A DNA stretch of 64,000 bases from Paenibacillus sp. 37 (GCF_008386395.1 NZ_CP043761.1:1488001-1552000); one strand, 5' to 3'; shown: positions 37,018 to 45,808, counted from the first letter of the stretch. Notes: generated from the letters alone by a model not told the origin. Made by a program: numbers and translations.

Positions 37018-38457
37018 ATGTTCTGGCTGGTCATTATATTACTCGTATTTATTTTCCAGGCAGCCACAATTCTTTTGCTGGAATTTCGTAATCCGGCTAA
37101 AGCTGTGGCTTGGCTGTTTATTTTGTTCTGCGTGCCTTTGATCGGTTTTGTAGTGTACTATTTCGTGGCGCAGGATTATAACAAACGAAAAAAACTCCGA
37201 AAGGGTGGATCGCGGATCTTCCGTGAAATGAAGGAAACGATCTGGGAACAGGCCCACATCATTGGAGATGTCGAACAGATGCCTGGCGATCGTTTCAGCC
37301 ACCAGCATCGATTGTTTAACCTGTTATCCCATCTGTCGGAGAGCCCGATTACAGGTTGTAACCACAGTACGGTGCTCACAAATGGTGAAGAGGCATTTGC
37401 GGCAATGCTGAGAGAAATGGAAAAAGCAAAGCACCATCTGCATGTGGAATTTTACATTTTCCGTGATGATGTGATCAGTACGAAGTTTCAGGATGTCATG
37501 ATTCGCAAGGCACAAGAGGGCGTGAAGGTTCGGTTTATTTGTGACGGTCTCGGCAGTCACAAGATGAGCTGGAGTTTTATCCGCAAACTGCAGGATGCAG
37601 GTGTGGAGTTTCATTATTTTCTACCGCCACTGATTGCAACGATTGACCGAAGAGTCAACTACCGGAATCACCGTAAAATTGTTGTTGTGGATGGACAGGT
37701 AGGTTTCGTGGGTGGCATTAATGTAGGCGATGATTATCTTGGACAATATCCAGAGGTGGGTTTCTGGCGGGATACACATGTGCAGATCGAGGGAGATGCC
37801 GTGTACTTCCTGCAAAGTACGTTCCTGAACGACTGGAAATTAGCTTCCGGTGAGCGAATTACCGAACCCCAGCTTGCGGAATTGTTTCCACCTCATATCT
37901 GTTGCGGGGAAGAACGAATTCAGATTCTGGCCAGTGGGCCGGATCAGGACTGGGATGCCATTCAGGAAATGTGTTTTGGGGCGATTTCGGTAGCCTGTGA
38001 CCGGATTTACATTACCACACCTTATTTTATTCCTGATCCTGCCCTTTATGAGGCACTCAAAACAGCTGCTGTCAGTGGCGTTGATGTGAAAATTATCATT
38101 CCATATCAATCCGATTCAAAGCTTGTTCATTTGGCATCTCTTTCTTATGTAGAGGAACTTCTGCGAGCAGGTGTTGAGTTCTTCCAATATCGCAAAGGTT
38201 TTGTACATGCCAAAGTGATGATTGTGGATGAGTTGCTTGCAACGGTAGGCACGGCCAATATGGATATGCGCAGTTTTTTTTGCAATTTTGAGTTGACGGC
38301 TGTCCTGTTCGAGTCCTCTCCGATTCAGCGTTTGATCACTGACTTTGAACGTGATCTCGGGGAATGCAGTCAGATCGATGGGGAGGTATTTCAGAAGCGT
38401 TCACGACGGCAAAAAGGCGCAGAAATGCTTTCTCGGATGCTTTCACCGCTTCTTTAG
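37018..38457 (+). CDS. cls: Cardiolipin synthase
   Basis: Condenses two phosphatidylglycerols into cardiolipin at the membrane. 479 aa, RBS GAGGAGG, two N-terminal membrane segments (~2-18, ~30-52), then two phospholipase-D HKD motifs: HRKIVVVDG (~218-226) and HAKVMIVDE (~399-407), each followed by G-G/GTAN. Length and layout are standard for Bacillus-type Cls. A terminator follows closely. Confidence 0.96.
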   Translation: MFWLVIILLVFIFQAATILLLEFRNPAKAVAWLFILFCVPLIGFVVYYFVAQDYNKRKKLRKGGSRIFREMKETIWEQAHIIGDVEQMPGDRFSHQHRLFNLLSHLSESPITGCNHSTVLTNGEEAFAAMLREMEKAKHHLHVEFYIFRDDVISTKFQDVMIRKAQEGVKVRFICDGLGSHKMSWSFIRKLQDAGVEFHYFLPPLIATIDRRVNYRNHRKIVVVDGQVGFVGGINVGDDYLGQYPEVGFWRDTHVQIEGDAVYFLQSTFLNDWKLASGERITEPQLAELFPPHICCGEERIQILASGPDQDWDAIQEMCFGAISVACDRIYITTPYFIPDPALYEALKTAAVSGVDVKIIIPYQSDSKLVHLASLSYVEELLRAGVEFFQYRKGFVHAKVMIVDELLATVGTANMDMRSFFCNFELTAVLFESSPIQRLITDFERDLGECSQIDGEVFQKRSRRQKGAEMLSRMLSPLL

Positions 38458-38477
38458 CCGATTTAGGGCAGATTTCT

Positions 38478-38515
38478 GAAGATAAGTTCACTTTTTGTGA
38501 ATTTATCTTCTTTTT
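38478..38515 (+). terminator. Terminator after cls
   Basis: GAAGATAA-x-TTCAC hairpin with T5 loop, complement GTGAA-x-TTATCTTC, then TTTTT. Confidence 0.88.
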
Positions 38516-38525
38516 GCTGAGTATT

Positions 38526-38555
38526 TTGCGCAAATTTGATCTTTTATGATATAAT
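38526..38555 (+). promoter_or_regulatory. Sigma-A promoter for the YitT-family gene
   Basis: TTGCGC-N18-TATAAT. Initiation here would create a leader of about 240 nt before the YitT start. Confidence 0.6.
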
Positions 38556-38580
38556 AGATATATAAATCATGTCTTGGCGA

Positions 38581-38778
38581 AGGAGGGGAGTCTGCGGGAA
38601 AACAGGCTCCCTTTTGCTCTCTTTTGAAAGTGAAAACCGGGATGAATAATATTTTGAATCCATTTTATATCGCCTTTAGATGCTTGCGCTGTATAGCCAG
38701 GGTACATATAGAACGCAGTTTGCTGTTCTCCATATGTAGATTCACCCTGAGTATTTAAATGATTTATAAAATGGATTC
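38581..38778 (+). promoter_or_regulatory. Structured leader upstream of the YitT-family gene
   Basis: An early GC-rich hairpin (GGGAG.../...CTCCC followed by TTTTGC, ~38585-38620) looks like an attenuator. Downstream, a perfect 14-bp inverted repeat GAATCCATTTTATA / TATAAAATGGATTC (38656-38669 and 38765-38778) brackets a second structure with CAGGGT/ACCCTG and an ACATAT..GAAC..CAG / CTG..TTC..ATATGT stem. It fits no riboswitch class recognised here; it could be a leader RNA or a small palindromic repeat. Confidence 0.5.
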
Positions 38779-38805
38779 ACACACTGATTTAACGGGGGGG
38801 ATACC

Positions 38806-39717
38806 ATGTCCAATGTAACGGTGAAAGAACTAACAGCCAAGCAAGCTGACCGCGGGGTCAAAAGCTCGGTGTTTACATTAAAGCTGCTGCAACGTATTGT
38901 GATGATTCTGATCGGTGCTGCACTAATGGCTGTATCGCTTGAAGTGTTTCTCGTACCGAATGGTGTTATTGATGGTGGGATTACGGGGATTTCAATTATG
39001 GTGTCAGAACTTACACATCTGCCACTCGGCGTATTCCTGACCTTGCTCAACTTGCCTTTCCTGATTCTGGGTTACAAGCAGATTGGTAAAACATTTGCGT
39101 TATCCACGCTGCTGGGGATCGTGGTCATGTCCATCGGGACTTCGTTATTGCACCATGTTCCTGCATTAACACCAGGGGAGCCTTTGCTCGGAGCTGTATT
39201 TGGCGGATTGATCCTGGGTGTGGGTGTTGGACTTGTCATTCGGTCTGGCGGTTCACTGGATGGTACGGAGATTGTGGCCATCTTGCTTAGTGAGAAGTCA
39301 CCGTTGTCTGTAGGACAGATCGTATTGTTCATTAACGTGTTTATTTTCGCAGGTGCAGGATTTGTATTCGGTTGGCCGAATGCCCTGTATTCCATGATTG
39401 CATATTATATTGCGATGAAGATGATTGATATTGTGAATGAAGGACTTGACCAGTCCAAATCGGTATGGATCATTAGTGAGAAATATCGTGATATTGGTTC
39501 AGCCCTGACAGACCGTCTTGGTCGTGGTGTAACTTTCCTGGATGGAGAGGGCGGATTCAGCGGGGACGAGAAAAAGATCATTTTTGTCGTGATCACCCGT
39601 TTGGAAGAAGCGAAGCTGAAGACCATCGTTGAAGATTGGGACCCGCAAGCCTTTGTGGCTATCGGTAACATTCATGACGTGAAGGGCGGACGTTTCAAGA
39701 AAAAAGGTATCCATTAG
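38806..39717 (+). CDS. YitT-family membrane protein (DUF161 + DUF2179)
   Basis: 303 aa. Five membrane segments in the N-terminal YitT domain with FLVPNGVIDGGITGISIM and LGVGVGLVIRSGGSLDGTEIVAILL, followed by a ~95-residue cytosolic DUF2179 domain (SEKYRDIGSALTDRLGRGVTFLDGEGGFSG). Members are abundant in spore-formers but have no assigned substrate. RBS is an extended G7 run 5 nt before the ATG. The long structured leader is unusual. Confidence 0.93.
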   Translation: MSNVTVKELTAKQADRGVKSSVFTLKLLQRIVMILIGAALMAVSLEVFLVPNGVIDGGITGISIMVSELTHLPLGVFLTLLNLPFLILGYKQIGKTFALSTLLGIVVMSIGTSLLHHVPALTPGEPLLGAVFGGLILGVGVGLVIRSGGSLDGTEIVAILLSEKSPLSVGQIVLFINVFIFAGAGFVFGWPNALYSMIAYYIAMKMIDIVNEGLDQSKSVWIISEKYRDIGSALTDRLGRGVTFLDGEGGFSGDEKKIIFVVITRLEEAKLKTIVEDWDPQAFVAIGNIHDVKGGRFKKKGIH

Positions 39718-39740
39718 CGATTGATATATACATGAATGAT

Positions 39741-39780
39741 AATAGCCGACACCCTTGTGATGAGGGAGTCGGCTATTTTT
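39741..39780. terminator. Terminator between YitT and the convergent LigD-type polymerase
   Basis: AATAGCCGACaCCCT / AGGGaGTCGGCTATT with T5 on the plus strand; the stop codon of the leftward polymerase gene lies inside the stem. Confidence 0.88.
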
Positions 39781-40663
39781 TCTTCAAATGTTTGAGAATG
39801 TGTTCAACGGGTTGGGGTTCAACAGCTGCGATTAAATCACCGGTTTGGTTCAAGCGTTCAATAATGTTCATCAGATGATAATCCTGGATGGAGACGTTGC
39901 TTCGAACCTCATCCCAGGTAAGGGGTGTAGAGACAGTGGCGCCAGATTTGGCACGTGGTGTATAGGGAGCGGCAAGGGTCTTGCCTCCATAATGCTGGAG
40001 ATAGTCAAAATAAATGCGGTCTCCACGGTCCTTTTTGAGTCGTTCCAGTGTGAACAGATCCGGGTGCTTTTGAGTGACATATTTGCCTACAAAATAACCA
40101 ACCTCTCTCAATTCATCAAAGGTTACCCCTTGCACGATGGGAACGATGATCTGAACTCCTGTTGCGCCCGAAGTTTTGGGAATGGACCTCAGACCAAGGG
40201 AAGTCAGGGTTTCGCCAACGATGAGTGCAGCTTGCATAATCCGGGGCTCATGTTCCTGAGAGGGGTCCAGATCAATCATCCATTCACTGGGCAGATGGCT
40301 TCCCACAGTATGCAGAGAAGGATGAAATTCAAGTGCGGCCAGATTGCCAAGCCATAACAATTCGGGAAGTCCATTCATGACCACATAGCGGATGCCGTCG
40401 TGAACTTCAGTGTGCACATAATCTGGGACAGGCTCAGGGGCATTCTTTTGATAGAAAAATGTTCCTCCAGCGCCGTGGGGATATCTTATCGTGGTGAGAA
40501 GTCGATTGCTCGTATACGTGAGCAGATAAGGAGCCAGAGCGGCCAGCTTTTGCAGATAGATGGCTTTGGTAACACCCGCATCCGGCCATAACAACTTGTC
40601 CGGGTTTGTGACCGTCAGTTCTGTGCCTTCTATTATGATGGTTCCCTGGATCTTGGGGGCCAT
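39773..40663 (-). CDS. LigD-type NHEJ polymerase/primase, stand-alone
   Basis: 296 aa from the ATG (MAPKIQG) after AGGAGGTG. It is an AEP-superfamily polymerase domain: SNRLLTTIRYPHG, catalytic MIDLDPS (D-x-D), TSGATGVQIIVPI and DYLQHYGGKTLAAPYTPRAKSGATVSTPLTW are all LigD PolDom motifs. It extends ends with ribonucleotides during non-homologous end joining. In B. subtilis this domain is fused to the ligase; here it is a separate gene 39 nt after the ligase gene. Confidence 0.95.
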   Translation of the reverse strand: MAPKIQGTIIIEGTELTVTNPDKLLWPDAGVTKAIYLQKLAALAPYLLTYTSNRLLTTIRYPHGAGGTFFYQKNAPEPVPDYVHTEVHDGIRYVVMNGLPELLWLGNLAALEFHPSLHTVGSHLPSEWMIDLDPSQEHEPRIMQAALIVGETLTSLGLRSIPKTSGATGVQIIVPIVQGVTFDELREVGYFVGKYVTQKHPDLFTLERLKKDRGDRIYFDYLQHYGGKTLAAPYTPRAKSGATVSTPLTWDEVRSNVSIQDYHLMNIIERLNQTGDLIAAVEPQPVEHILKHLKKK

Positions 40664-40702
40664 ATGGAACACCTCCTATACGTAATCTATATACGAACAC
40701 AT

Positions 40703-41653
40703 TCATTGAAGAAGCTGATTCGCCAGGCAATCCTCACGGGTTACCTCTGCGAAGGTCTGAATACTGGGATGGCGTAGCGTGTTATGGTGAGTCAGCTCCA
40801 TATATTGCACTTTGACTCCTATTCGTGGTTCCACCCAGGTGGTCTCTGCACTGCGCTCGGGTACATTATGGAAAGGTCTGTCCTGCCTGATCAGAGGCTC
40901 GACTTGATGTGTGAGTTCCCGCCAAGTATTGGAGTTCAGCTTGCCAGTCCCGACATGACCAATATAGACAAAGTTTGGCCCATCATATACACCGACCGCG
41001 ACGGCATTCACAATACCGCTCCGGTACGTGACTCCCCCGATCATAGCATATACATCATGCATGATTTTGACCTTCTGCCAGCGCTGATCCTTGCCCTGTA
41101 TGCCATAACTGCTGGTGAGATCCTTGCAGACAATGCCTTCCATCTGATGTTGCCTCATGACCGTAAGCAGGGAAGCGGCATCAAGCGTATTGGTGACCTC
41201 CTGAACATCGGGAGCGGTGTTAAGGACCTCGTGCAACAGGCGCTGTCGATCTGCCAAAGGCTGATCCGTCACCCATTTCCCCTCATAAAACAGGATATCA
41301 AATACCATATATGTGACCGGAATCTGATGTATGGCTTGGGCAATACCTTCGGGTCTGCTCATCCGATCCCGTCGAAGAACGTGATAAAACGAAGGTTTTC
41401 CGGTGTCTGGGTCCAACGCAATAACTTCTCCATCCAAAATATAAGAGGAGCCTGAACATAGATTGCGTGGTGTTACCAGCTCGGGATACTGTGCGGTTCG
41501 ATCATGTAATCTGCGATTCACCAGGCGCAGCTCCTGCCCGTCCTCATAGGCAAGCATACGGACTCCATCCCACTTGACCTGGGCAATCCATTGCGGCCCT
41601 GTGGGCAAAGTATCTCTGGAGATGGGTTCGAACGGAATCAAAGGTTTGAACAT
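40703..41653 (-). CDS. ATP-dependent DNA ligase (LigD ligase domain), stand-alone
   Basis: 316 aa from the ATG (MFKPLIPF) after GAGAGGAG. The nucleotidyl-lysine motif is KWDGVRM (~27-33), followed by DGEVIALD, YMVFDILF, EGIVCKD and the QKVK motif V. The C-terminal OB-fold contains VYIGHVGTGKLN. It seals breaks in NHEJ with Ku and the adjacent polymerase. Length equals the ligase module of fused LigD, so this is a complete domain and not a fragment. Confidence 0.95.
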   Translation of the reverse strand: MFKPLIPFEPISRDTLPTGPQWIAQVKWDGVRMLAYEDGQELRLVNRRLHDRTAQYPELVTPRNLCSGSSYILDGEVIALDPDTGKPSFYHVLRRDRMSRPEGIAQAIHQIPVTYMVFDILFYEGKWVTDQPLADRQRLLHEVLNTAPDVQEVTNTLDAASLLTVMRQHQMEGIVCKDLTSSYGIQGKDQRWQKVKIMHDVYAMIGGVTYRSGIVNAVAVGVYDGPNFVYIGHVGTGKLNSNTWRELTHQVEPLIRQDRPFHNVPERSAETTWVEPRIGVKVQYMELTHHNTLRHPSIQTFAEVTREDCLANQLLQ

Positions 41654-41706
41654 GGGGAACTCCTCTCTCGTATCAACCAATTAGCGCAGGTTAATTCGGA
41701 ATTTAG

Positions 41707-42804
41707 TTATATTTTTTGAAAACGGGATTTCATATGATGCACCAAAATGAGCAGTAACGGAAGTGCTATGCCACAGGTCAGATCCCAATCAATCCAATAG
41801 GGAATAACGACCTTGAGATAAAAGTGCTCGTTCGGAGAGATTAGAATAGACATGGCGAGAATAAGCATGGCACCCGGCAGGATCAGAGAACGGTGACTGG
41901 ACAAGCGAAACAGGTGAGCGACGCCCAGGACAAAACCGTAGAAGAACAGGGTGGCTTTGAAGAAAACAGCGATAATCCAGACCGATGCTATGAAGGCTTC
42001 GATGCGTTGCACAAAGTTTCCGATATTGATCTTCTGTGAAAGGTTGAATGAAGCGAACCAGTGATGCTGGGTCATCCATGGTCCCATAACGAGCAGACAC
42101 ATACTTAGCGTCAGTGTGAGTAACAATCCGCCAATCATCCCTGCTAACAGGATGTCCTTCTCCAGATGGGGCTCATTTTTGGTGTATGGAAAGAGCATCA
42201 TGAAGATGCATAGTTCACAGTAGGGATATGTGAGTACAGCAACAAAACCTTTGAATGGATCAAGAAACCCTTGTGCCAGCACAGGTTGGATGTTGGCCAA
42301 ACGTACATGGGGGATTAGACACACCGTCAGAATAAGCAGGAACAACACGATCAGAGGAAGAAAGACCTCTGCAGTTTTACCAATGCTCTCCAGACCCGAC
42401 AGAAGCCCCCAGACAAGCGCACACATAAAAACCAAATGCAGAATCAGTAATGGAGATTCCGGCAAGATCTGGGTAGACATAAAATCGCCAATCTCCCTAA
42501 TGAACGTTGAGGTACTGATCAGGAAATAAAAGAGATAAAAAGAGCCAAACAAGGTCCCGATCCAGGGTCCCAGTGTTCGAAGGGCATTTTGAATCAGATT
42601 CAACCGGGGATGCAGTTTGTAGGCAACAAGCATAATGAAGAGTATGCCAAGGCCCCCTGCGACTCCCAATAAGGCTGATAACCAGGCATCCTGATGAGCG
42701 TAGGATGTGATCATGGAAGGGAAGACCAGAATCTGCTCCCCAATTGTACACAGGAACATGAGTGAAGCGAGCTGTCTAACAGTCAAACGTCCCTTTTCGA
42801 TCAT
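41707..42804 (-). CDS. GerAB/ArcD/ProY-type spore germination permease
   Basis: 365 aa from the ATG after TAAGGAGAT. Ten hydrophobic segments in the APC-like order of GerAB proteins, starting KGRLTVRQLASLMFLCTIGEQILVFPS and including TYPYCELCIFMMLFPY and QRIEAFIASVWIIAVFFK. GerAB subunits sense nutrient germinants in the spore inner membrane with GerAA and GerAC, neither of which is nearby. It lies 53 nt before the ligase gene, so ger and NHEJ genes may share a transcript. Confidence 0.9.
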   Translation of the reverse strand: MIEKGRLTVRQLASLMFLCTIGEQILVFPSMITSYAHQDAWLSALLGVAGGLGILFIMLVAYKLHPRLNLIQNALRTLGPWIGTLFGSFYLFYFLISTSTFIREIGDFMSTQILPESPLLILHLVFMCALVWGLLSGLESIGKTAEVFLPLIVLFLLILTVCLIPHVRLANIQPVLAQGFLDPFKGFVAVLTYPYCELCIFMMLFPYTKNEPHLEKDILLAGMIGGLLLTLTLSMCLLVMGPWMTQHHWFASFNLSQKINIGNFVQRIEAFIASVWIIAVFFKATLFFYGFVLGVAHLFRLSSHRSLILPGAMLILAMSILISPNEHFYLKVVIPYWIDWDLTCGIALPLLLILVHHMKSRFQKI

Positions 42805-42881
42805 GAGGTATCTCCTTAACATATCTTGTCTATGTATTGGTTAGAATGCACCAATTGTGCCAGTTTTATAAAAGCCAACTC

Positions 42882-42937
42882 AAAAAGCCCGTGCAGCCGA
42901 TCTCTCTGTGATGTAGAGAAATCAGTTACCCGGGCTT
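42882..42937 (-). terminator. Terminator after the VOC dioxygenase gene
   Basis: On the minus strand AGCCCGGG... pairs with ...CGGGCT followed by TTTTTGAG; an inner TTTCTCT/AGAGAGA stem supports it. Confidence 0.82.
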
Positions 42938-42981
42938 ACTAAAATGAGGTTAAGCAAACATATTGTAACGCCTAAACAAAA

Positions 42982-43851
42982 TCAGTTCGCAGTTGTCAAA
43001 CGTATACGAATATTTTGTGGGTCTACCGTAAACCAGGTACCCTCCACTTGTGTAACGACTGCGCCGGATTGACGCAATTGATCAAGTGCTTGTTCCACGT
43101 GATCCTTTGTGGCGTACACAATGGTGAAGTAGTCAATTCCTGTAGCGTTATCTGGATTAACAGGTGCATTCACTCCTGCCCAGATATTCAATCCCAGATG
43201 ATGATGATAGCCGCCTGCGGATACAAATAGTGCTGACATGTTGGCGAAGTTACCCACGATATCGAAACCGAGTACGCCGGTGTAGAAGTTGCGGGCTTCT
43301 TCCAGGCTGCGGACGTGGAAATGTACGTGACCAATAACGGTGCCAGCAGGCAGGCCCTGCCAAGGTTCATTCTCCGATATGGCAAACAGGCTTTCCACAT
43401 CAACAGGATCACTTGCCATTACGTAGTTATTGTCGCTATCCCGTTTCCAGGTATCACGTGCACGGTCAGCATAGATCTCAATCCCGTTCTGATCGGGATC
43501 GGAGATATAGAAGGCTTCGCTGACCAAGTGATCGCCTTGGCCGATATCGATACCGGATGCAGCCAGATTACGAAGAGCAAGACCCAAGGACTTACGGTCA
43601 GGCAGCAGGATGGCGAAATGGTACAAGCCAGCGTGTGAGCGTTCCGGCAGGGTAATTCCATCCGTCAGTTCTTCCAATCGCAGCAGGGACTGTTTCCCGT
43701 CGGCTGTGAGTGTAGCCACTTTGCCACTCCGCTCCAGCAATTTCAATCCAACCACATCGGTATAGAATTTAATCGAACGGTCCAGGTTCATAATTCGGAG
43801 ACTCACTTCACCCAGATGGGTTGTGGCAGGGATTTGATACGTTGTATTCAT
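42982..43851 (-). CDS. VOC-family ring-cleavage-type dioxygenase (CatE-like)
   Basis: 289 aa from the ATG after CAGGAGGAAAC. Two glyoxalase/VOC modules: residues ~8-125 (HLGEVSLRIMNLDRSIKFYTDVVGLKLLER, AGLYHFAILLP) and ~155-285 (IGHVHFHVRSLEEARNFYTGVLGFDI, GGYHHHLGLNIWAG). This is the two-domain layout of B. subtilis CatE, an Fe(II) catechol 2,3-dioxygenase; the conserved H/H are visible, though substrate is not certain. Own promoter upstream on the minus strand. Confidence 0.9.
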   Translation of the reverse strand: MNTTYQIPATTHLGEVSLRIMNLDRSIKFYTDVVGLKLLERSGKVATLTADGKQSLLRLEELTDGITLPERSHAGLYHFAILLPDRKSLGLALRNLAASGIDIGQGDHLVSEAFYISDPDQNGIEIYADRARDTWKRDSDNNYVMASDPVDVESLFAISENEPWQGLPAGTVIGHVHFHVRSLEEARNFYTGVLGFDIVGNFANMSALFVSAGGYHHHLGLNIWAGVNAPVNPDNATGIDYFTIVYATKDHVEQALDQLRQSGAVVTQVEGTWFTVDPQNIRIRLTTAN

Positions 43852-43993
43852 GATTGTTTCCTCCTGATCATAGATAATATGTGTTCTCGTTTGATTGTTT
43901 ATATGCGTTGAAAACGGATTATTAAATGACATGCTGTTGAAGAAGAATTGCAGGGTGACTGTATATTCATAAATAAGTTACTTTTCATAAGTT

Positions 43994-44022
43994 AATATAA
44001 AATATAAATCTGCTTTCGTCAA
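43994..44022 (-). promoter_or_regulatory. Sigma-A promoter of the VOC dioxygenase gene
   Basis: On the minus strand TTGACG-N17-TATATT, about 140 nt before the start codon. The ~315-nt gap to ku also holds the ku terminator and nothing else recognised. Confidence 0.65.
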
Positions 44023-44085
44023 TCGCATTTTACAATTATAGCTGGAGTTTTATTGACAAGAACTGCTTCAATAGTTCTGAAAACA

Positions 44086-44112
44086 AAAAAATCCGACTGT
44101 GAAGCCGGATCG
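44086..44112 (-). terminator. Terminator after ku
   Basis: Minus-strand ATCCGGCTTCACAGTCGGAT stem-loop followed by T7, about 60 nt after the ku stop. Confidence 0.82.
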
Positions 44113-44167
44113 GAGTAAACCTCATTACATGAGTTATATAACGTAATCGGTCTTGCCTTAGCGACAT

Positions 44168-45082
44168 TCAAACTTTTGGTTTGGGTGTCGCTTTTTTTCT
44201 TTTGGCTGGTGCAGCGGGTGTATCGGATTCTCCTCCGGCAACCGCTTGAGCAGGCGTTTTTCGTGGCGCACGTTTCTTAGGCTTGGCCGTTGTTGTCCCA
44301 GGGTCAGCCGGAATAGGCTTCACGGCCTCGATACTTGCCTGCAAGGCAGCCATCAAATCCATCACATTGGCTTCAGGTTTGGCTGGAGCAATCTTGATTT
44401 CTTCGCCTGCCACTTTGTGCTGGATAAGATCCAGCAGTTTGCTGCGGTAGTCATCGGTGTATTTACCGGGTTCAAAAGGTGTGGACAATTGATCAATCAG
44501 CAGCTTTGCCATCGTGAGTTCCTTTTCATTCACGTTCTGCACTTCCGGCAAGTTGGGCACCTGGGAGACAGGACGAATCTCGTCCGGATAGAAAATCGTC
44601 TCCATGGAAAGGCAATCTTCCAGCACACGTATGGCAGCCAGACTGCTTTTCGAGCGAATGGAGATTTTGGCGATGCCAATTTTGCCGGTATCCCGCATCG
44701 CGTTCATCAAGAGCTGGTAGGCATTTCCACCAGCCTGATCGGGAGAAAGGTAATATGTTTTCTGAAAATATATTGGGTCAATCTCGGTCAAGTCGACAAA
44801 ATCCAGGATGGTAATGGTTTTGCTGGTGGAATCATTTAACGCTTCCAATTCATCTTTCTCGAAGAGTACGAACTTTCCTTTTTCATATTCATAGCCTTTG
44901 GTAATCTCTTCCCACTTCACGTCCACTTCACAGGATGGACATTGACGAACATAAGCGAGCGGGCTGCCGCAGACTTTATGGATATAGCGCATCGAGATGT
45001 CTTTGTCTTCGGTAGCCGAGAACATTTTGACAGGGACATGCACAAGGCCAAAACTGATTGCGCCTTTCCAGACGGTATGCAT
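44168..45082 (-). CDS. ku: Ku protein (non-homologous end joining)
   Basis: 304 aa; RBS AAAGGAG. The Ku core covers ~1-255 (MHTVWKGAISFGLVHVPVK, CEVDVKWEEITKGYEY, FEKDELEAL, YYLSPDQAGGNAYQLLMNAM, PFEPGKYTDDYRSKLLDLI). The last ~40 residues are a Lys/Pro/Ala-rich basic tail as in other bacterial Ku proteins. It binds DNA ends as a homodimer and recruits the ligase and polymerase encoded 2.5-4 kb further on the same strand. Upstream there is a sigma-G-like promoter and a MITE remnant in the leader. Confidence 0.96.
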   Translation of the reverse strand: MHTVWKGAISFGLVHVPVKMFSATEDKDISMRYIHKVCGSPLAYVRQCPSCEVDVKWEEITKGYEYEKGKFVLFEKDELEALNDSTSKTITILDFVDLTEIDPIYFQKTYYLSPDQAGGNAYQLLMNAMRDTGKIGIAKISIRSKSSLAAIRVLEDCLSMETIFYPDEIRPVSQVPNLPEVQNVNEKELTMAKLLIDQLSTPFEPGKYTDDYRSKLLDLIQHKVAGEEIKIAPAKPEANVMDLMAALQASIEAVKPIPADPGTTTAKPKKRAPRKTPAQAVAGGESDTPAAPAKRKKATPKPKV

Positions 45083-45100
45083 AGGTCGGCTCCTTTCGAA

Positions 45101-45154
45101 AGGTTGTTCAAAAATTCCATCTTCTCGGTACTAAAACCGGACTTTTTGAACACG
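45101..45154. repeat. Deleted copy of the MITE-like element, in the ku leader
   Basis: Both ends of the ~218-bp repeat family (GGTTGTTCAAAAA... and ...ACTTTTTGAACACG) are kept but the middle ~160 bp are missing. It lies between the proposed ku promoter and its start codon. Confidence 0.8.
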
Positions 45155-45167
45155 GATTTATATTCAA

Positions 45168-45197
45168 TAGTATGGGCATCTGGCGCAAGGGATAATC
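45168..45197 (-). promoter_or_regulatory. Sigma-G-like (forespore) promoter of ku
   Basis: On the minus strand GATTA-N18-CATACTA. The -10 fits the CATnnTA consensus exactly and the -35 fits GMATR at four of five positions with the usual spacing. In B. subtilis the NHEJ genes are expressed under sigma-G, which supports the call. Confidence 0.55.
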
Positions 45198-45330
45198 GTC
45201 TTGTAGACGAACAATTCGTATGGTTCGGCAAGAGTCGGGGATGATAACAGAAACATGCTTGGATTTCGACAGGAAGATGAGCATGGGATAGGTAGTTATT
45301 CTCGCAGCACATATGCCGGGAGGTGCAATA

Positions 45331-45627
45331 TTGAAAAACAGACGTGATGAGGAAGAAGCACACAAGCATGCATTTTCTCCGTATCCTCTTGCCAAAGCCG
45401 AAAGTGCTGAAGAATTCTATACACCTGCTGCAGCTGTAAACTGGGAAGCGGTCACTTCGGAAGAATTGCCCCTTGATCGGGAGTCGTTCATGCTCGACAT
45501 TGACCGGATGGTGAATGAAGGGTTAGGCGGGGGGCAGGTTACGGAAGATAACGGTTATATTGGTGATAGCACAACAGACACCATGATTAGGGAAGACCAC
45601 GAAGATCCGGAAGGGGAGTATGAATAA
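45331..45627 (+). CDS. Small acidic hypothetical protein
   Basis: 98 aa from the TTG after GGGAGGTG (MKNRRDEEEAHKHAF); an ATG six codons earlier lies upstream of that ribosome binding site and is less likely. The protein is strongly acidic and low in hydrophobics, without cysteines or membrane segments, ending EDHEDPEGEYE. It overlaps the sspH-like gene by 8 nt, so both are probably one transcript and it may be a spore-related protein. No family recognised. Confidence 0.7.
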   Translation: MKNRRDEEEAHKHAFSPYPLAKAESAEEFYTPAAAVNWEAVTSEELPLDRESFMLDIDRMVNEGLGGGQVTEDNGYIGDSTTDTMIREDHEDPEGEYE

Positions 45628-45808
45628 GATGATGGATGCGAAGCGCGCCAAAGCGATCTATGATTCCAAAGATACCATTGCCGTTACGCTGGAGGGAGAT
45701 CCAGTCTGGATCGAGAATGTGGATGAAGCCAATGGCATGGCAACCGTTCAGGTTGGCAGCAGACCGGGAAATACCCAGACGGTTCGTGTGGACCGCTTGG
45801 AGGAGTAG
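45620..45808 (+). CDS. sspH: H-type small acid-soluble spore protein
   Basis: 62 aa (58 if the ATG at 45632 is used). The sequence DAKRAKAIYDSKDTIAVTLEGDPVWIENVDEANGMATVQ matches the SspH pattern: RAKxI, V-x-x-x-G-x-P-V-x-I-x-x-V, then a short C-terminal beta region. These proteins accumulate in the forespore core. Its position next to ku supports spore-linked expression of this segment. A terminator follows. Confidence 0.88.
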   Translation: MNKMMDAKRAKAIYDSKDTIAVTLEGDPVWIENVDEANGMATVQVGSRPGNTQTVRVDRLEE

